Made by a program: the position numbers and the translations under genes | Shown: piece by piece, positions 43,692 through 57,139 of the stretch | How the letters are laid out: each line of letters opens with the position of its first letter | Numbering within the stretch: the stretch's first letter is position 1 | The notes under the pieces: generated by a model | What the model saw: only the letters and a program-made list of their open reading frames with translations | Told to the model about the DNA's origin: nothing | The model's database searches: none | DNA from: Mytilus trossulus | Taxonomy: Eukaryota; Mollusca; Bivalvia; Mytilida; Mytilidae | DNA length: 64,000 nucleotides | Assembly: GCF_036588685.1 (NCBI RefSeq) | Contig: NC_086375.1 | Location: forward strand, 49,918,955-49,982,954 | Direction of reading: 5' to 3'

Positions 43692-43920
43692 ATGACTTTG
43701 AAGGAAGATTTTGCATCGTCTTCTATATGGGCCAAACTTGCATTTTGCTGTTTTCTGACTGCCTTAATTACAGGCGGAATATCATTTACCACAACAAGAT
43801 GGGCCAGTATGAACATCAAGGGAACTAAGGGTGGAGTGTACTTTGGCTTGTGGCGAAGATGTGAAATTAAAAGCGATGATAGAGTACAAGCATGCTTCAT
43901 ACTCGATGGGACAGCCAATG
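43692..43920 (+). CDS. Claudin-like A exon 1 (TM1 and W-GLW-C-C loop)
   Basis: The start MTLKEDFASSSIWAKLAFCC aligns with the paralogue start MTVIEDFKSASLWMKLALCF, which supports this ATG. Donor CCAATG|GTTAGT, phase 1. Confidence 0.85.
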
Positions 43921-46036
43921 GTTAGTATTGCAAGTTGCTCTCAGTAAGGTGTAGCAATATATTTTACAGTGTTAATGTTTAATGAGATTTGTATTCTCTT
44001 AAAGTTAAATGACCTGTTTATATCTATTTCTTGCATGAAGAGATATTTTTTTCCGTTACACACTGCAAGGAGTGTGATAAAAGAAATGTGTTTTCAAATG
44101 TTCCGTTGCCACAGTGATGGGTCTCTTTGGATTTTGGCTCAAAATTGCTTATTTTGACGCAAAAAATACTATTTCTAACCTGTTATCAGTAACACATTTC
44201 AATTTTGATGAATATTACATAACATTGGTTGATTAGAATACAATATCTAATCAGTAAGATAAAGGATAACATTTATTCTGATAAAAAAGGGGCACGTTGG
44301 GTCTAAAATTTTACTAAAATGCTAAAATTGTCGAGATTTCAGTAATTAAGCATGACTTAATGATGCTAGTACCCGAAATATGTGCATTGTATTCAAAGAT
44401 ACCAGGATTATAATTTAGTACGCCAGACGCGCGTAAATAGCCCATATTTATGCAGCAGAAGCATTCAACTTTCAAATAAAAAAAACCTATAAGTTCACAT
44501 TTTAACAGTCTTGTAAATCTGCTAGATTTTGGGGCAAAAAAAGGGTCTTACTGGACCTACTCCTTTAAATTGTTTCTGTTTTATTAGATTTTGTTTTCAC
44601 AATATATTTACAGAATGGTTTGCTGTTGTTCAAGCAATGGCGGTATTTGGATCTTCTGGTATACTAGTTTCCATGTTCCTGTTTATACTGTACTTGTTCT
44701 TCGAAAAATATAAGAAGAATTCCGAAATTGGGACTATAGCCGGAATCATTTGTATTATTACTGGTAAGTATAGAGAAAACAAGTTAATGGCCACGTAACA
44801 CAGGAATTAGAACAGTAATAAAAACTTAATAATTCAGCTCTGAAATAAGAAATAAGTTTGCAAGGGTGTGATTTCGTTGTTTTACATGTAACAGTTAAAC
44901 ATGCAACTAGCTCACATATAAGATTTATTGGTACCTAACGGATTACAAAAAAAGTTATCACCTAAAATATATTACTGTAAGCTTGGCATGTTTGAGTTCA
45001 AGCTTTTATAAACATTTTCTTTAATATTTCAACTTTTTTTTGAAATTTCACTTATTTTATGTGTACTTGATCTTATCCATAAAATCTTGTAATACCAGAG
45101 TAGTTTTTACGTTCTTCTCCTTTATTAATTCTTATCGACAAGGCATAATATATTGAAAATTTGATTATTTGGTCTATCTACTCTATAACAACATGTGTCT
45201 TCTAAAAAAAACCTAACCTCTTGTTTCTGAATCACTTATCGCTCAACTTAATTCAAAGCTTACATTTAGTTTAATATTATTTCTACTGACGGAAGTTCGC
45301 ACTACACGCAAGTCCTTAACTGATTATGGTCAAAGTGCAATGAACAAACTCGTAAAGCTTAATAAGTTCGGTCATTTTGGTTTTTGAAAAATCAAAAACG
45401 AAAAATGAAAACACTTCCTTTTTCCGTTTTTGGTTTTCGAGAAATCAAAAATGAAAAACAAAAACATTTTTGTTTTTCATTTTTGTTTTTAAGAAATATT
45501 AAATGAAAAACACTTTCGTTTTCTTGTTTTTTGCTTTGAATATTTCAAAACGAAAAATGAATGGACGCAAATATACACTGACAGATTTCAAGTGTTTATT
45601 CTTTTAACAATTTTGACGCTTGTTTACAACTGTGAAACATTTCAAACTGATAGGACTTCATCATTTCGTGCATTGCATTCGGCGTCTACATCGTATTTAG
45701 CCGAATGTGTGTTTTGGCGTCTACTTCCGTCGTTAGAAATAGACTTTACGTGCAAAAAAATAATGTTTTTTTTGTATTTTTTGTATTTTAATATTTGTTT
45801 TTCTTTCAGGGATAATGTATCTTATTGGATGCATAGTATTTGCCACTAAAAAGAACAAGTACTATGAAGACACAGAATGGATTAAATTTCCTTTAGAATA
45901 TGGATTTTATCTCGCAATAATTGCGATACTCTTCGAAATAGCAGGTGGGGTGTTTACACTCATAGAAATAAAGGCAACAAACACATCTCAACATCGTTAT
46001 GATAGCAGCAGCAGCAGAACTGATGAACAGATATAG
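43692..46036 (+). CDS. Claudin/PMP22-like four-TM protein A (3 coding exons)
   Basis: Exons 43692-43920, 44614-44763 and 45810-46036, joined by GT-AG introns both in phase 1, give 201 aa. Signature of the PMP22/EMP/claudin superfamily in the first extracellular loop: W37, GLW 52-54, C57 and C68. TM segments lie at about 15-36, 82-106, 115-138 and 158-180. The short cytosolic tail ends SSSRTDEQI and is not an obvious PDZ ligand. Such proteins act in cell contacts or membrane organisation; which member this is cannot be told. A 5' UTR exon probably ends at a TTTCAG acceptor at 43658. ATTAAA signals occur at about 46063 and 46537. Paralogue at 52969-55373. Confidence 0.85.
44395..44437 (+). repeat. 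Family E, short piece
   Basis: GATACCAGGATTATAATTTA then GTACGCCAGACGCGCG. In intron 1 of claudin-like A. Confidence 0.7.
44614..44763 (+). CDS. Claudin-like A exon 2 (TM2, part of TM3)
   Basis: Encodes EWFAVVQAMAVFGSSGILVS to GIICIITG. Exactly 150 bp, as in the paralogue. Acceptor TATTTACAG, donor ACTG|GTAAGT. Confidence 0.85.
45360..45570. repeat. AAAAACG/CGTTTTT low-complexity inverted repeats
   Basis: Alternating runs such as AATCAAAAACGAAAAATGAA and TTTTTGTTTTTCATTTTTGT that can fold on each other; in intron 2 of claudin-like A. Confidence 0.6.
45810..46036 (+). CDS. Claudin-like A exon 3 (TM3 end, TM4, tail)
   Basis: Encodes GIMYLIGCIVFATKKNKYYE to the stop at 46034-46036. Acceptor TTTCTTTCAG. 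The tail is 17 residues longer than in the paralogue. Confidence 0.85.
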
Positions 46037-48774
46037 GAACATACCTTCCCCAAAGCTAATATTAAATGGCAATGTACATCTACATCTACATGAGATTTAA
46101 CCAACGCAGTATACGCATATTTTTACATAACTTTTTTATGTTTATAATTTTATAATTTTGTAAATTATTACGTTATTCTATTTATAATTTGCTATCCGCA
46201 AGGGGACGACCATTTGATATTCGAGGGGGAGGGGGGCAGGAGGATTTGATTTTGATCGGTTATTTATTTTTGTAATCTAAGAGGACAGATTATTCATTTT
46301 CTGCACTATTGAAGCAATATTTTTCATTTTCATTAAAGCAAGAAGTTATTCATTTTCACAACTGTATTTATGATATTCGAAAACTTACAATTTTGAAATG
46401 ATTTGTTTATTATAAATAATACTTGTATAATAATAGTCAAGTCAATATGTACCATTTAATCAGAATTAATCCCCCTCCTCTACAGAAATGAATCTTTTAT
46501 ATAATATTCCCAACTGCATTGCATGCATACATAGTATTAAAGTTTGGTTGTAACTAGCCTCTTTCAAAAGTATTGGCAGACATTTTTGACCGAGTGGAGC
46601 GAGTAAAAATCATTTTTGAAAGTTTTTGGAGCCACTGAAGCCCCAAGAAGCTATAGAACAAATGACGCAAAATAATGCCTTCTGAGTGTTCCCAAGACCC
46701 TTTCACAATCTGAAAATACAAGGTTTGTTTTAATAATTTTATTACAATATTTTGGTCTCAAAGTAAAATGTAAATATTGAGTGCAAGCTAAGTTTTGAGG
46801 GAAAACATCAAAAGACCAATGTGCATCATAAAGCAAAAATGGAATTCACATAGTTAAGTCTTTGGCTGCTGTTTTTTTTTATTTATTCATGATCAAGTTC
46901 ATTACAAAATTACTAGATTACAATATGAAAGCAACACTTATTGAACAGAATACAGAAGGGAAATCAATAAAGAAAAAAACAAAAAAATAATAAACATTGA
47001 TCCCCCCAAAAAGGGCTATGTCTGAAGGAAAACTTGAGAAAATTCCCCCCCCCCCCCGGGATTATCAATTGGTCGTCCCCCAAAGTCAGGATCGAGTCAG
47101 CAGTCCAGGGATTGCCGTATGTTGCTGTATATCATATTTCTTTTTCGTTCATTATTTTGAACATAACCAAGGACTTTAATTTTTCTAGTTCGAATGTTTT
47201 CGGTTGCCATTTCGAGGCCTTTTATATGGACCTATGCGTTATTTAGCTTATCTTTATATAATAATATAATAATAAAATTACCTATATGATAGCGTCTTTT
47301 TGATGAACGGTCATACCACATGAAGAGTTTAGAAGTATCAAAAGTAAACTGTAACAGAGTGTCAATTACCCCGACCATATGAGTATATACCCATATATTT
47401 ATGTGTGGAACTTTTAAATTTTACAATTTATTCTTCAAGAAGCTTCAATATTCGTGGATTGAAAATTGGAAAATATGTTCCTCTTGTGTCCATTCTGTTG
47501 CATGAATAGTCCGATACACTTTACCATCATAGTTAATACAAAGAAAATAGTTGACCACCAATCAAAATCGATAATACAATTGGCTAGCATTTCCGGTTTT
47601 ATCTAAAATTATCGAATTCACAACTTGTATTAATTTTTTATTCACTTGGTCGAGGTTAACTATCATTGTCGAAACAATTCACCTTGTCGTCTGTAAATGC
47701 ATTATCAAATTAGTAACTATCATTGTCTGCGCGCGAGTCGCATTAATTAGACCATCTATGATGGTCGACCGTAAAGTATACTTTACGCCGTACATCTATA
47801 ATGGTCGACCGATAATCTATCATTGTCGCCGATAAACTGTGATTATCTATTAATGTGCTTTGCGCGTTCCATACATATGGTCATGACCATACTTATATGG
47901 TCTGGAGCATATACATACAGCATAAATATGTGAAACTCGTTTATAGAATCATAGCACACCTAAGTTGACTCTCTACGTCTCAGTAGGTTTATAAAAGGCC
48001 AAACTAATGCCAGCAAAATAAAACACTACTTTTTTTAATTTCCTTAAATTGTCCTAGCAATATTTATTGTAGTATAAATTTGGTTATCAGGGGCGGATTT
48101 TGGAAGGGGGCGAAGTTTTTAATTTTTGCCGATCGGAGCGAGGCTAAAAAAAATTTGGACATTTTTGGGGCTTAATAACCATAAAATAGGTGTAATATGT
48201 ACTATTTAAACGGTTCCTGGCGTGGGGCATGTATATTTTTAAGTTGCTGTAAAGTGTAAGGGTTGGACAATTTTGATGCTGTATTTCTCCCTATTAATTG
48301 TCTATCATGTAATGATAGTATGGATCCCAAGCTATGTACTGATATATTTGATGTGGGACTTGTCAGTAAAAAATAGACATGGAAATTCTCGCCGGTTTGT
48401 TGCAAGTTAAGTTATCAAACCTCACAGATTTCTTGTTGTAAACAAGATATACGCCGGACTATTCGATGAAATTTACAATACGACCGTTACGAGTTAAAAA
48501 GACCAACAAACAGTTTTTATACAAATGTTTTGTTGATATGTTTCACCCAACAAAACTAAGGGAAGTAAGGGGTTCCAAATCATTCAAAGGCTACGAAAGA
48601 GTCTGAAATGACAACGAATTTATGAATGACGGTCGACAAATGGAGACATAAAGGCCGCACCCAGCAGGCAGGTTACAGTCTGGTCTTGAAAAAAGTATTC
48701 AATATATAAGTCCGGCGAAACAGATATTCCGGTCAGACATGCAAACCCCGGCCACAAAAAAAAAAATTACGCCC
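46037..48774. other. Intergenic between claudin-like A and the core-repeat element
   Basis: 3' UTR of A at the left; C14 tract at 47045; ATGGTCGACC inversions at 47760-47815; no other gene supported. Confidence 0.4.
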
Positions 48775-50010
48775 GTTTTTGTCGAGCCTGCAACTGTTGT
48801 TGTAGAAAGCTCGATATAGAGATAGTGATGCGGCGGCGGCTGCGGCGGTGTTAGCTCACTTCTTAAAAGCTTTATATTTTAGAAGGTAGAAGACCTGGAT
48901 GCTTCATACTTTGTATAAAGATGCCTCATGTTACGAACTTTCAATCAGTCACATGTCCAATTTCCTTGACCTCATTTTCATGGTTCAGTGACCACTTGAA
49001 AAAAAAGTAAAGATTTTTTGTAATGTTAAATTCTCTCTTATTATAAGTAATTGGATAACTATATTTGGTATGTGCGTACCTTGCAAGGTCCTTATGCCTG
49101 TCAGACAGTTTTCACTTGACCTCGACCTCATTTTATGGATCAGTGAACAAGGTTAATGTTTCGTGGTCAAGTCCATATCTCAGATACTATAAGCAATAGG
49201 TCTTGTATATTCGGTGTATGGAAGGACTGTAAGGTGTACATGTCCAACTGGCAGGTGTCATTTGACCTTGACCTCATTTTCATGGTTCAGTGGTTATAGT
49301 TTAGTTTTTGTGTTTTGGTCTGTTTTTCTTATACTATATGCAATAGGTCTACTATAATTGGTGTATGGAATCATTGTAAGGTGTACATGTCTAGCTGACA
49401 GGTGTCATTTGACCTTGACCTCATTTTCATGGTTCAGTGGTTATAGTTAAGTTTTTGTGTTTTGGTCTGTTTTTCTTATACTATATGCAATAGGTCTACT
49501 ATAATTGTTGTATGGAATAATTGTAAGGTGTACATGTCTAGCTGACAGGTGTCATCTGACCTTGACCTCATTTTTTATGGTTCAGTGGTCAAAGTTAAGT
49601 TTTTTAGTTTTGGTCTATTTTTCTAATACTTTATGCATTAGGTCAACTATATTTGGTGTATGGACATATTTTATGATCTTTATTCGGTTACGCTGGTTTT
49701 ATTTGACTTTGACCTCATTTTCACGGTCCATTGCTAAGTTTTAAGTGTTTGTGTGTTTTGGTCGGTTTTTCTTTATTAATAAGCAATAAGTCAACTATAT
49801 TTGTTGTATTGAAGAATTGTTAGCTGTACATGTCTGCCTGGCATGGTTCATCTGACCTTGACCTCATTTTCATGGTTGATTGATCAATGTTTCCTTTTCT
49901 TGGTTAATGTTGAGTTTATGTGACAGTTGTAATAAATCTTTATATTTAGGTCTATCAAGATAGTATCAAGGATTAGTAAAGAAGGCGAGACATTTCAGTG
50001 TGTGCACTCT
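48775..50010. mobile_element. Mobile element with seven 147-bp core repeats (pearl/Helentron-like)
   Basis: Starts TTTTTGTCGAGCCTGCAACT, then a GCGGCGGCTGCGG block, then about seven tandem units of about 147 bp. Unit marks are CTTGACCTCATTTTCATGGT at about 48964, 49117, 49264, 49411, 49559, 49708 and 49855. It ends AGGCGAGACATTTCAGTGTG. The arms-plus-core-repeat plan is that of the bivalve 'pearl' type non-autonomous elements. No coding frame. Confidence 0.75.
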
Positions 50011-50967
50011 TGTAATTCATCATGTTCGTTTAATGCTAAATATTTTTTTGGGAAATTTTAGTTTCTAAAAGCCAAAAATTGCACAAGACTATTGTTTTCA
50101 ATCCAGATACGGCCTGAGTTTTGTTTAAGGCAAGAATCAGAGTCAATTTTTTTCCCTCTCAAATATCTCAGACTACACCTCAAATCAAATGGTTCTTACC
50201 CGAGACTAGAAATCTTTCTAGAGAATATAAATAATGACTGGGGATCATTATTCAACTTTGATATTTTATAAAATGGGCTGGTGCATTTGGGGTTAAACAT
50301 GTTTTCGTAGGTGAATAATATGGTAGAACATTTTTTTTTACTTTCTGTTTGGTGGAATAGTGAAATAGAAGTAAGTATGTTCTTGCTCAATCCTGTGTCG
50401 CTTTGAAGGTTTCATAATTGTCATGATATCTTCAGCCTAAGCAATGTGTTACTGATATTTGAATTTCAAAATGACTGAGTGACGTTTTTTCAACGCACTG
50501 GTCAACTCCACAATAGCAAATCTCATGACTTTGACAATCAGTAAAAACCAGCGAATTATCTTTATAAGTAAAGAATTGTCGTATAAAAATTAAATACACG
50601 TGAAATGGCAAAGTTCACGAAATCTAGTCTGACTAATTATTTTACAAAAATATCCGCCCCCCTCTGAATCCGCCACTGGTTATCCAATTACAATGGACAA
50701 TCTGTTTACTTTGAGACCTATGTAATGCAGGAAAAGGGAGAAGAATCGCTGCACTGTCGGGTTGTCTCCCCTTTCCCTCCAAAACGTTCATAACACTTGA
50801 ATGTCGGGGGACTGCCGTCTTTCACTGTGGACTACTGTGACTCGCTTGTGTATACGGGGATTCTCGCCTCTTTCGGAGAATCTGGGGGATACTCTAGCTC
50901 AGTCTGGTCTAGGTTATACCTTCTTCTGTCGTGTCCCTTATCTCGGACACTTGCACTTTCGAGGCCT

Positions 50968-51285
50968 GGCGCTGGTGAATAAAATACAATGATGTTTCAA
51001 TTATTTATTCCAAACAGCTATCTACATTGAAGTGTAATATGTGATCTGTGATCTAAATAGTAAACTTTGTTTTAACTTATTTCTGTTAATGAAAATCTTT
51101 TATAAATTTAAGTTAAGTTTTAAATATCTAAGTTATTAAATCAGAAGATAATTTCTTACTTTAAAATTCATTTGAAAATAATATACCTTAACAATTTACA
51201 TACCTGGTGAATAAAATACAATGATGTTTCAATTATTTATTCCAAACAGCAATCTACATTAAAGTGTGATATGTGATCTGTGATG
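50968..51285. repeat. Direct repeats of about 85 bp, 236 bp apart
   Basis: CTGGTGAATAAAATACAATG... to ATATGTGATCTGTGAT occurs at 50969-51052 and 51205-51284 with three differences. The spacing and the AATAAA inside hint at a mobile element end, not resolved. Confidence 0.7.
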
Positions 51286-51289
51286 TTGG

Positions 51290-52968
51290 GAGTTTGCGGT
51301 GTTCCCTTTTTAACCCCAACATCACGTGCTGATTGGAATTATTTTATTCACCAATGAAATTTAAGCGTCAATTATGAAGTTACTTTTTATTGGTCAACTA
51401 TTCTCTGTTTATGTTATATTTATATGATTGACATGTATTTTATTTAGTTACGTAAAAGCAATTAAAGGATTATCAAAATATTTACTTACTTTACAGAATT
51501 ATTAAGTGAACAAGTCTCGGTTATTGTATAGAAAGGTATATACTATAAAAATTAGAGTGCGAGTTTTGTATTATATTGATAAATGTTTTATGTACGGTTG
51601 AGGTTACGAATTAGAACATAATTAGTTAAATTTGGAACACAGAATTTATTTCAAAATAGCCAGTAGCAATTTTTGTTCTTATATATTGATTACAATACAA
51701 TGAAATCTTACCCTTGTGGTAATTCATGCGTAGTTACTTAGTACACGGGAAAAGTATGTAATATGAAAATTAGAAGGCAAATTCAAGTAATTTGATTGGA
51801 CGAGAAGCTGTAAGTATGTGCTAATGGAAACACTTTAAGGGTTATTTTCCTACGGCAAATTACAAACATTTTTATTCTTTTAAAAGATGACAGTTTATTT
51901 AATTTATATCTCAACGTCATATTAATAGCTATGATCAAAAGAACTCTAGAAATTAGATTAACTATAATATTTACAAAAAGACGGAACTATTTATAACTTA
52001 ATCTTACATCACCTACATTGTCTTGGAGCTTTAGCAATGCAATATAATTCAATTTTATTTATTTTTAATTTATTTATCTAAGTTTACTTTATTTTATTTT
52101 TCATTTCCAACATACAATTTTCCATCATTATACCTACAACATTACAATTTACCAATGTATAATTTTGAAAGTCTCAAATGAAAATACACTCCTATAAAAG
52201 TATGCAATAATTGACGTTCTTTGTTTTTTCTTGTCATAAATTCAAATAATATCATATAATCAAATAATATCATATAATCCTTTCCAGTTTGTACCCAATC
52301 TGTAGTTTATTTGTTGATGCCATGCAAAGCTAAAACGATCGAAACGTAATGAAAGCGATGTAATACATTCATACTGAAGTATTTCATTTTCATCAGTTTT
52401 TTATTTGACGGCAAGTATAACAGTTGACAAGTATGTGAAAAAAATGCCCATGGACTTAAATTGAACCTTACCCATGCTTAAAATCGACTAAACACAGGAT
52501 TCGTTTTCAAATTTGTTTTTGTTCAATTGGGTTTTCGTTGCAAGAGGTAGGTATAGACAATAATTCCTAAATCCTCACTATACACGAAATGTTTATCTTT
52601 GCATATCGGTAGCATGGCAAATTTGAATCCTGTGTTTTCTTTCTCATTTTAATAAACTTTATTTTTATAAGGATTTAAAAAGAGCACGTTGCGCCCTTTG
52701 AAAAAGATCCTGTCGTTTATAATAGATAAACTGTATCTTAAAGATATTTACATTTACTTATATATAACCAATAAAGACATACCTTGTTTACTCAGATATT
52801 TACTATTATGGTTTAGGAGAATTAAAATATTGTATGTAGTAAATCTTATCAGTTTCTTTTACATACTCCTTGTCATTTTATGATGTTTCTTAAAAGTTTG
52901 TTGTGGTAACCGTTATTAAATACTGTTGGCTTTACAAACTCCGAATAAGTAGAAAAGGTCTGTAAGAA
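51290..52968. other. Upstream region of claudin-like B
   Basis: AT-rich; presumably holds the promoter and 5' UTR of B, which I could not place. Confidence 0.4.
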
Positions 52969-53191
52969 ATGACAGTTATTGAGGATTTTAAATCGGCGTC
53001 ATTATGGATGAAGTTGGCTTTGTGTTTTCTTGCGGTTGCCTTAGTTTTTGCCTGCGTCTCCTTTACAACAACAGGATGGGGTAGCGCTACCAACATTGCA
53101 ACTTCCTCTGCGCAATATTATGGATTATGGCGGATATGTAGCGATGCTGATCAAATTACAGCATGTCAACAGCTTGATGGAACAGCAACAG
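52969..53191 (+). CDS. Claudin-like B exon 1
   Basis: MTVIEDFKSASLWMKLALCF to DGTAT; TM1 and first loop. Donor ACAG|GTAAGA, phase 1. Confidence 0.85.
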
Positions 53192-55373
53192 GTAAGACCA
53201 ATAACCAGTTCTAGTCATTAATATAGAAAAAAATGGTAAAAACTGAGATCTTGTTTATTGAAAATGGAAGTTGATATACTATATGTAAATACTAGTAGAC
53301 ATTTTTTTTCTCAAAATATTTACTGATTTTCGTAAGTATGATAGAAAACAAAGAGTACAAACCACGCACGCAGATCTATAATACATATTTATGAATCCTC
53401 TATGGATCTTTAATATAGAAATATGTCACACTAAAGATGCATACATGAAATCTCTTTACGCTGAAAAAAACGAGAAAACTAAATTGTAGAATAAAATCAT
53501 TTGTTATGTTGTCGGTATTTAGCAACGAACTTGTAGAGAGTTGTGCCCAAGCAAAACATAATTATTGATCAAAAAGAAAAGAATGATACCTTTTTCGTAA
53601 TGAAATTCTTGATATAAATAATAATTTTGTTTCCAGACTGGTATGCAGCTACTCAAGCAATGGTATCATTCGGCTTCTCTGGTATACTGATATCATTTTT
53701 CCTCTTGATTCTTTTCTTGTTTATAAATAGTTGCAAAACTAATGGACAGATAGGACTTGCTGCTGGAATCGTCAGTATTGTAACTGGTACGTATAATGAA
53801 CTAAGCACACACAAAAACCAAACAAACACACACACTTGAACACCAAGAACAAAAACGCTAAAAAATACTCTAAACATAAAGTTGATTATTATTTTATTAT
53901 CTGAATGTAAGTGCTAGAGGGGAGGTGTCTTATACTTATGTTGAGATGAGAGCTCCTTTGTTGTTGAAGGCCTCAATGTGGTTTTGAAATGGAAAACAGC
54001 AAAAAAAAGATAAAAAATCATCGTTTCTTTACTTTTTGTGTTTTTAATTTGCTGTGCATGAACTGATTTTGTGTCATAGATCATGGATACCCCATATCCT
54101 CTGTTTTTCTATTTTATTTATCTATTATCTCCTTTTCATAATAATCGACTTTATGTTCATTACACAGCTTTCATAAATGAAATTTATAGATTTCATAAGA
54201 ATTAAACAAACAAAAAAAAAGAAATATTAACAGAAAAACGACTACATAAAAGAATAATTTCACTCACGGGGTCAAAATATAAAAGTTACCAAACCTTACC
54301 TCAAAATGAATAGTAAATCATTTATTTTCAAACTTTAAAAAAATGTTTTATAATTTTTCATATTTTCAAATTGATATTCAGCACTACATATTGCTTTGGT
54401 GGAATCGTTTGAAATTTCCTTCTAATGGCTTCGCTAACCGAAATAAATAGACAATACAAATCAATGATTGGCACTGTTTTACGAAGTAACGCCAACTATA
54501 TATTACTAAAACAAATTGATATTAAAATATTAGTTTGATAAAAAAAATCCGGCAAGAATTGTAAACGTGAGACCGGACGGATGAACTTATAGACGGATGG
54601 ACGCCCGACATTTCCATCGACCCCACAATGCGTTACGCGGGGTACAGAAATATATGAATGTACGATTTGCCGTTTACGCCCACCAAATGTGGTCAACGAA
54701 CTTTTCCCCTCTTTGGTCAATTAGTTAATTGTGCCATTTAAATTTTTTACAATCGCCTTCAAACAAACTATCAATATTCAGGTGCCACAAATATGTATTT
54801 TAATAATAATTTGATTAATTTCATAATTTATGGATCTAAACCATGACAAATGCCACCAAAACCATGGCGAATTGCGAGACTCTTTACTGAACCATGTCAA
54901 TCGCTTAACCATGCAAACCATATCAATTTGAATATTTTGGTTATCCTGCGTAAATTTCTTAAAAACAACAATTTCGGTTGTCTACGTTGCTATGAAAATG
55001 ATTCTATATTGACACGAAATGTCAGTTTAGCTAGTTTCAGATAGACAATATAAGATAAACCTATCTAATTCAAATATAGAACTCTGGTGTTGTTTATACT
55101 CCACATGATCTCATAATTAGAAATCTAGTTCTTTATTTTAATAAAATTGGTTTTGAATAAAGATGTGCATCATTTCTCTTTTCTCTTTTAGGTATTTTAT
55201 ATCTCATAGGATGCATAGTATTTGGTACACAGTGGGACAAATATTATAAAGATACACCAATCACTGACTATGCGTTGGAATACGGGTTTGCTTTATCGAT
55301 TGTCGCCCTTGTTTTGGAAATAACAGCTGGCGTGTTTCTGATAATTGAAACAAAAAGAGCGGTTAAGTCTTAA
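52969..55373 (+). CDS. Claudin/PMP22-like four-TM protein B (3 coding exons)
   Basis: Exons 52969-53191, 53637-53786 and 55192-55373, phase-1 introns, 184 aa. First-loop signature W37, GLW 52-54, C57 and C66. Four hydrophobic segments in the same places as protein A. About half the residues of exon 2 match A, and exon 3 shares YLIGCIVF and LEYGF, so the two genes arose by tandem duplication but have diverged. It has a shorter tail (KRAVKS). A good AATAAA lies at 55529-55534, 156 bp after the stop. 5' UTR exons not identified. Confidence 0.85.
53637..53786 (+). CDS. Claudin-like B exon 2
   Basis: DWYAATQAMVSFGFSGILIS to GIVSIVTG. 150 bp. Acceptor TTTCCAG, donor ACTG|GTACGT. Confidence 0.85.
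55192..55373 (+). CDS. Claudin-like B exon 3
   Basis: GILYLIGCIVFGTQWDKYYK to VKS and stop TAA at 55371. Acceptor CTCTTTTAG behind a strong pyrimidine tract. Confidence 0.85.
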
Positions 55374-55528
55374 CACTTTTATACAACTTTACGGAGTAGT
55401 GTGTTGCTTTTATAAATTTCGTTGCAATTACAGTTAACATTATATCTTAATTTGTTAACATGCAGGTACGAAATGCTATGTCTTGTATTCATAGGACTTT
55501 CAGGAAACGGGAGGAAAACTAGGAGCCT

Positions 55529-55534
55529 AATAAA
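55529..55534 (+). terminator. Poly(A) signal of claudin-like B
   Basis: AATAAA 156 bp past the stop codon, on the coding strand. Position-based assignment. Confidence 0.45.
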
Positions 55535-57139
55535 AACCCTCCCGTCACATACTTCATTAATATAGACAATACTAGACATCAACCTATACAAATTTTATGA
55601 TAATTGAAACCAATGTAACCAATGCTATGTGTATATTATGGATTTAGAAGCTTATTTTTTTGTATCCAAAAGTGTTGACTGAAGCACATTATGTACGAGC
55701 CCGCGCTAAATGTTTAAATGTGCTCACGATCAACGCGTTTACAACCATTTAAATTACAATATTACAATTTTATTTGTATATAATCGTGCAATGATGTTTT
55801 TCTTTATATGAGGCTTGTCGTAACATTATCACGACGTTATTGGGATATGCATATATAACTTCTAACAGTCTCAATATTTCTTTTAGCCTATCTATCAAAA
55901 TGGCCGTATCTTATTTAAAATCACGTTGAAAATATCTGATTGGTTCTGTGCTTGTTTAACGTTCATATATAAACCGACTAGTGAAGTCGTTACTTGTAAT
56001 CAGAACATTGTTAAAAAAAAAAGTGAAATAAAAAAAATGACCGAACTCCAAAGAAAATTTGAATCGGAATTCCCTTAATAATGGCAAAAATGAAAAGCTC
56101 AAACAAACGATACGAAAGAAAAACAATAGTCAATATTCTGACTTCCTACATGCATTTTGCTTATGTAGAAAATGGCGGATTACACCTGATTTTAAAGCTA
56201 GCTTAATCTCTCACTTGTATAACAGTCGCATCAAATACCATTATATTGACAATGACGCGCGAACAAAAAAACCCAGACATTATATATAAAATTTCAACAA
56301 ATATGGGAACAGCAGTCAAAATTGTGTTATAATCACTATAAAAACAAACTTGTGACAAATATGTCAACAAAGAAAAACAAAATGGAATATAGACAAGACA
56401 CAGAATCAAAAATGACCACATCACAAGAAATCATTGGCGTGATGCATAAGTTCCATACTCCATCAAAATGGTGTTACCAAAAATTGACTTAACATGGAAC
56501 GGTTATTAATTAACATAGAATAAAAATAAATCACACTACCTCAATACCACCATGTGTTATTTGTGAAGTTGATACAGAATATCTATCTAGAAGGTATATG
56601 TATCTTCTTTTTTTTTTTTTTTTTTTAAACAAACGATACGTGCTTTGACACAACCCTTCTGCCCATCCACTGGTGACGTTTTACAAAGCCCAAGTAGCAG
56701 AAAGTAAAAAATACTTGACATCCAAAGAAATTTCTAAACGGAAAGATCATAATCAAATGGCGAAATCAAAAACTCAACCACTTAAAAGAATAAAAAGTCA
56801 CTTTCATATTCCTGACTTGGTACTTTCCTTCTTTTGAACATGGGAAATTAAACCTGGTTTTATAGATGGCTAAACCTCTCTCTTGTATGATAGTTGCTTT
56901 GAATTCCATTATACTGATTACTATGTGTGTACAAAACAAACAGACATATATAATAGGCAAAAATTTCAAAAACAAGAATACAGCAGTCAACATTGTGTTA
57001 TAATCCTTATCACTATAAAAACAAACAAAAATATCAACAACAAAAAATAAAAAGGAATATAGACAGAGCGTTTTAGTAAAAACGAAATACAGGAATACAA
57101 AACTTTACCACAGCACAAAACTACAATGACGGGATATAT
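55535..57139. other. Intergenic
   Basis: Two related blocks (56065-56440 and 56720-57075) share CAGTCAAAATTGTGTTATAA-TC and CATTATACTGATTAC-like stretches; a T18 run at 56608. Probably diverged copies of one repeat; no gene. Confidence 0.4.
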
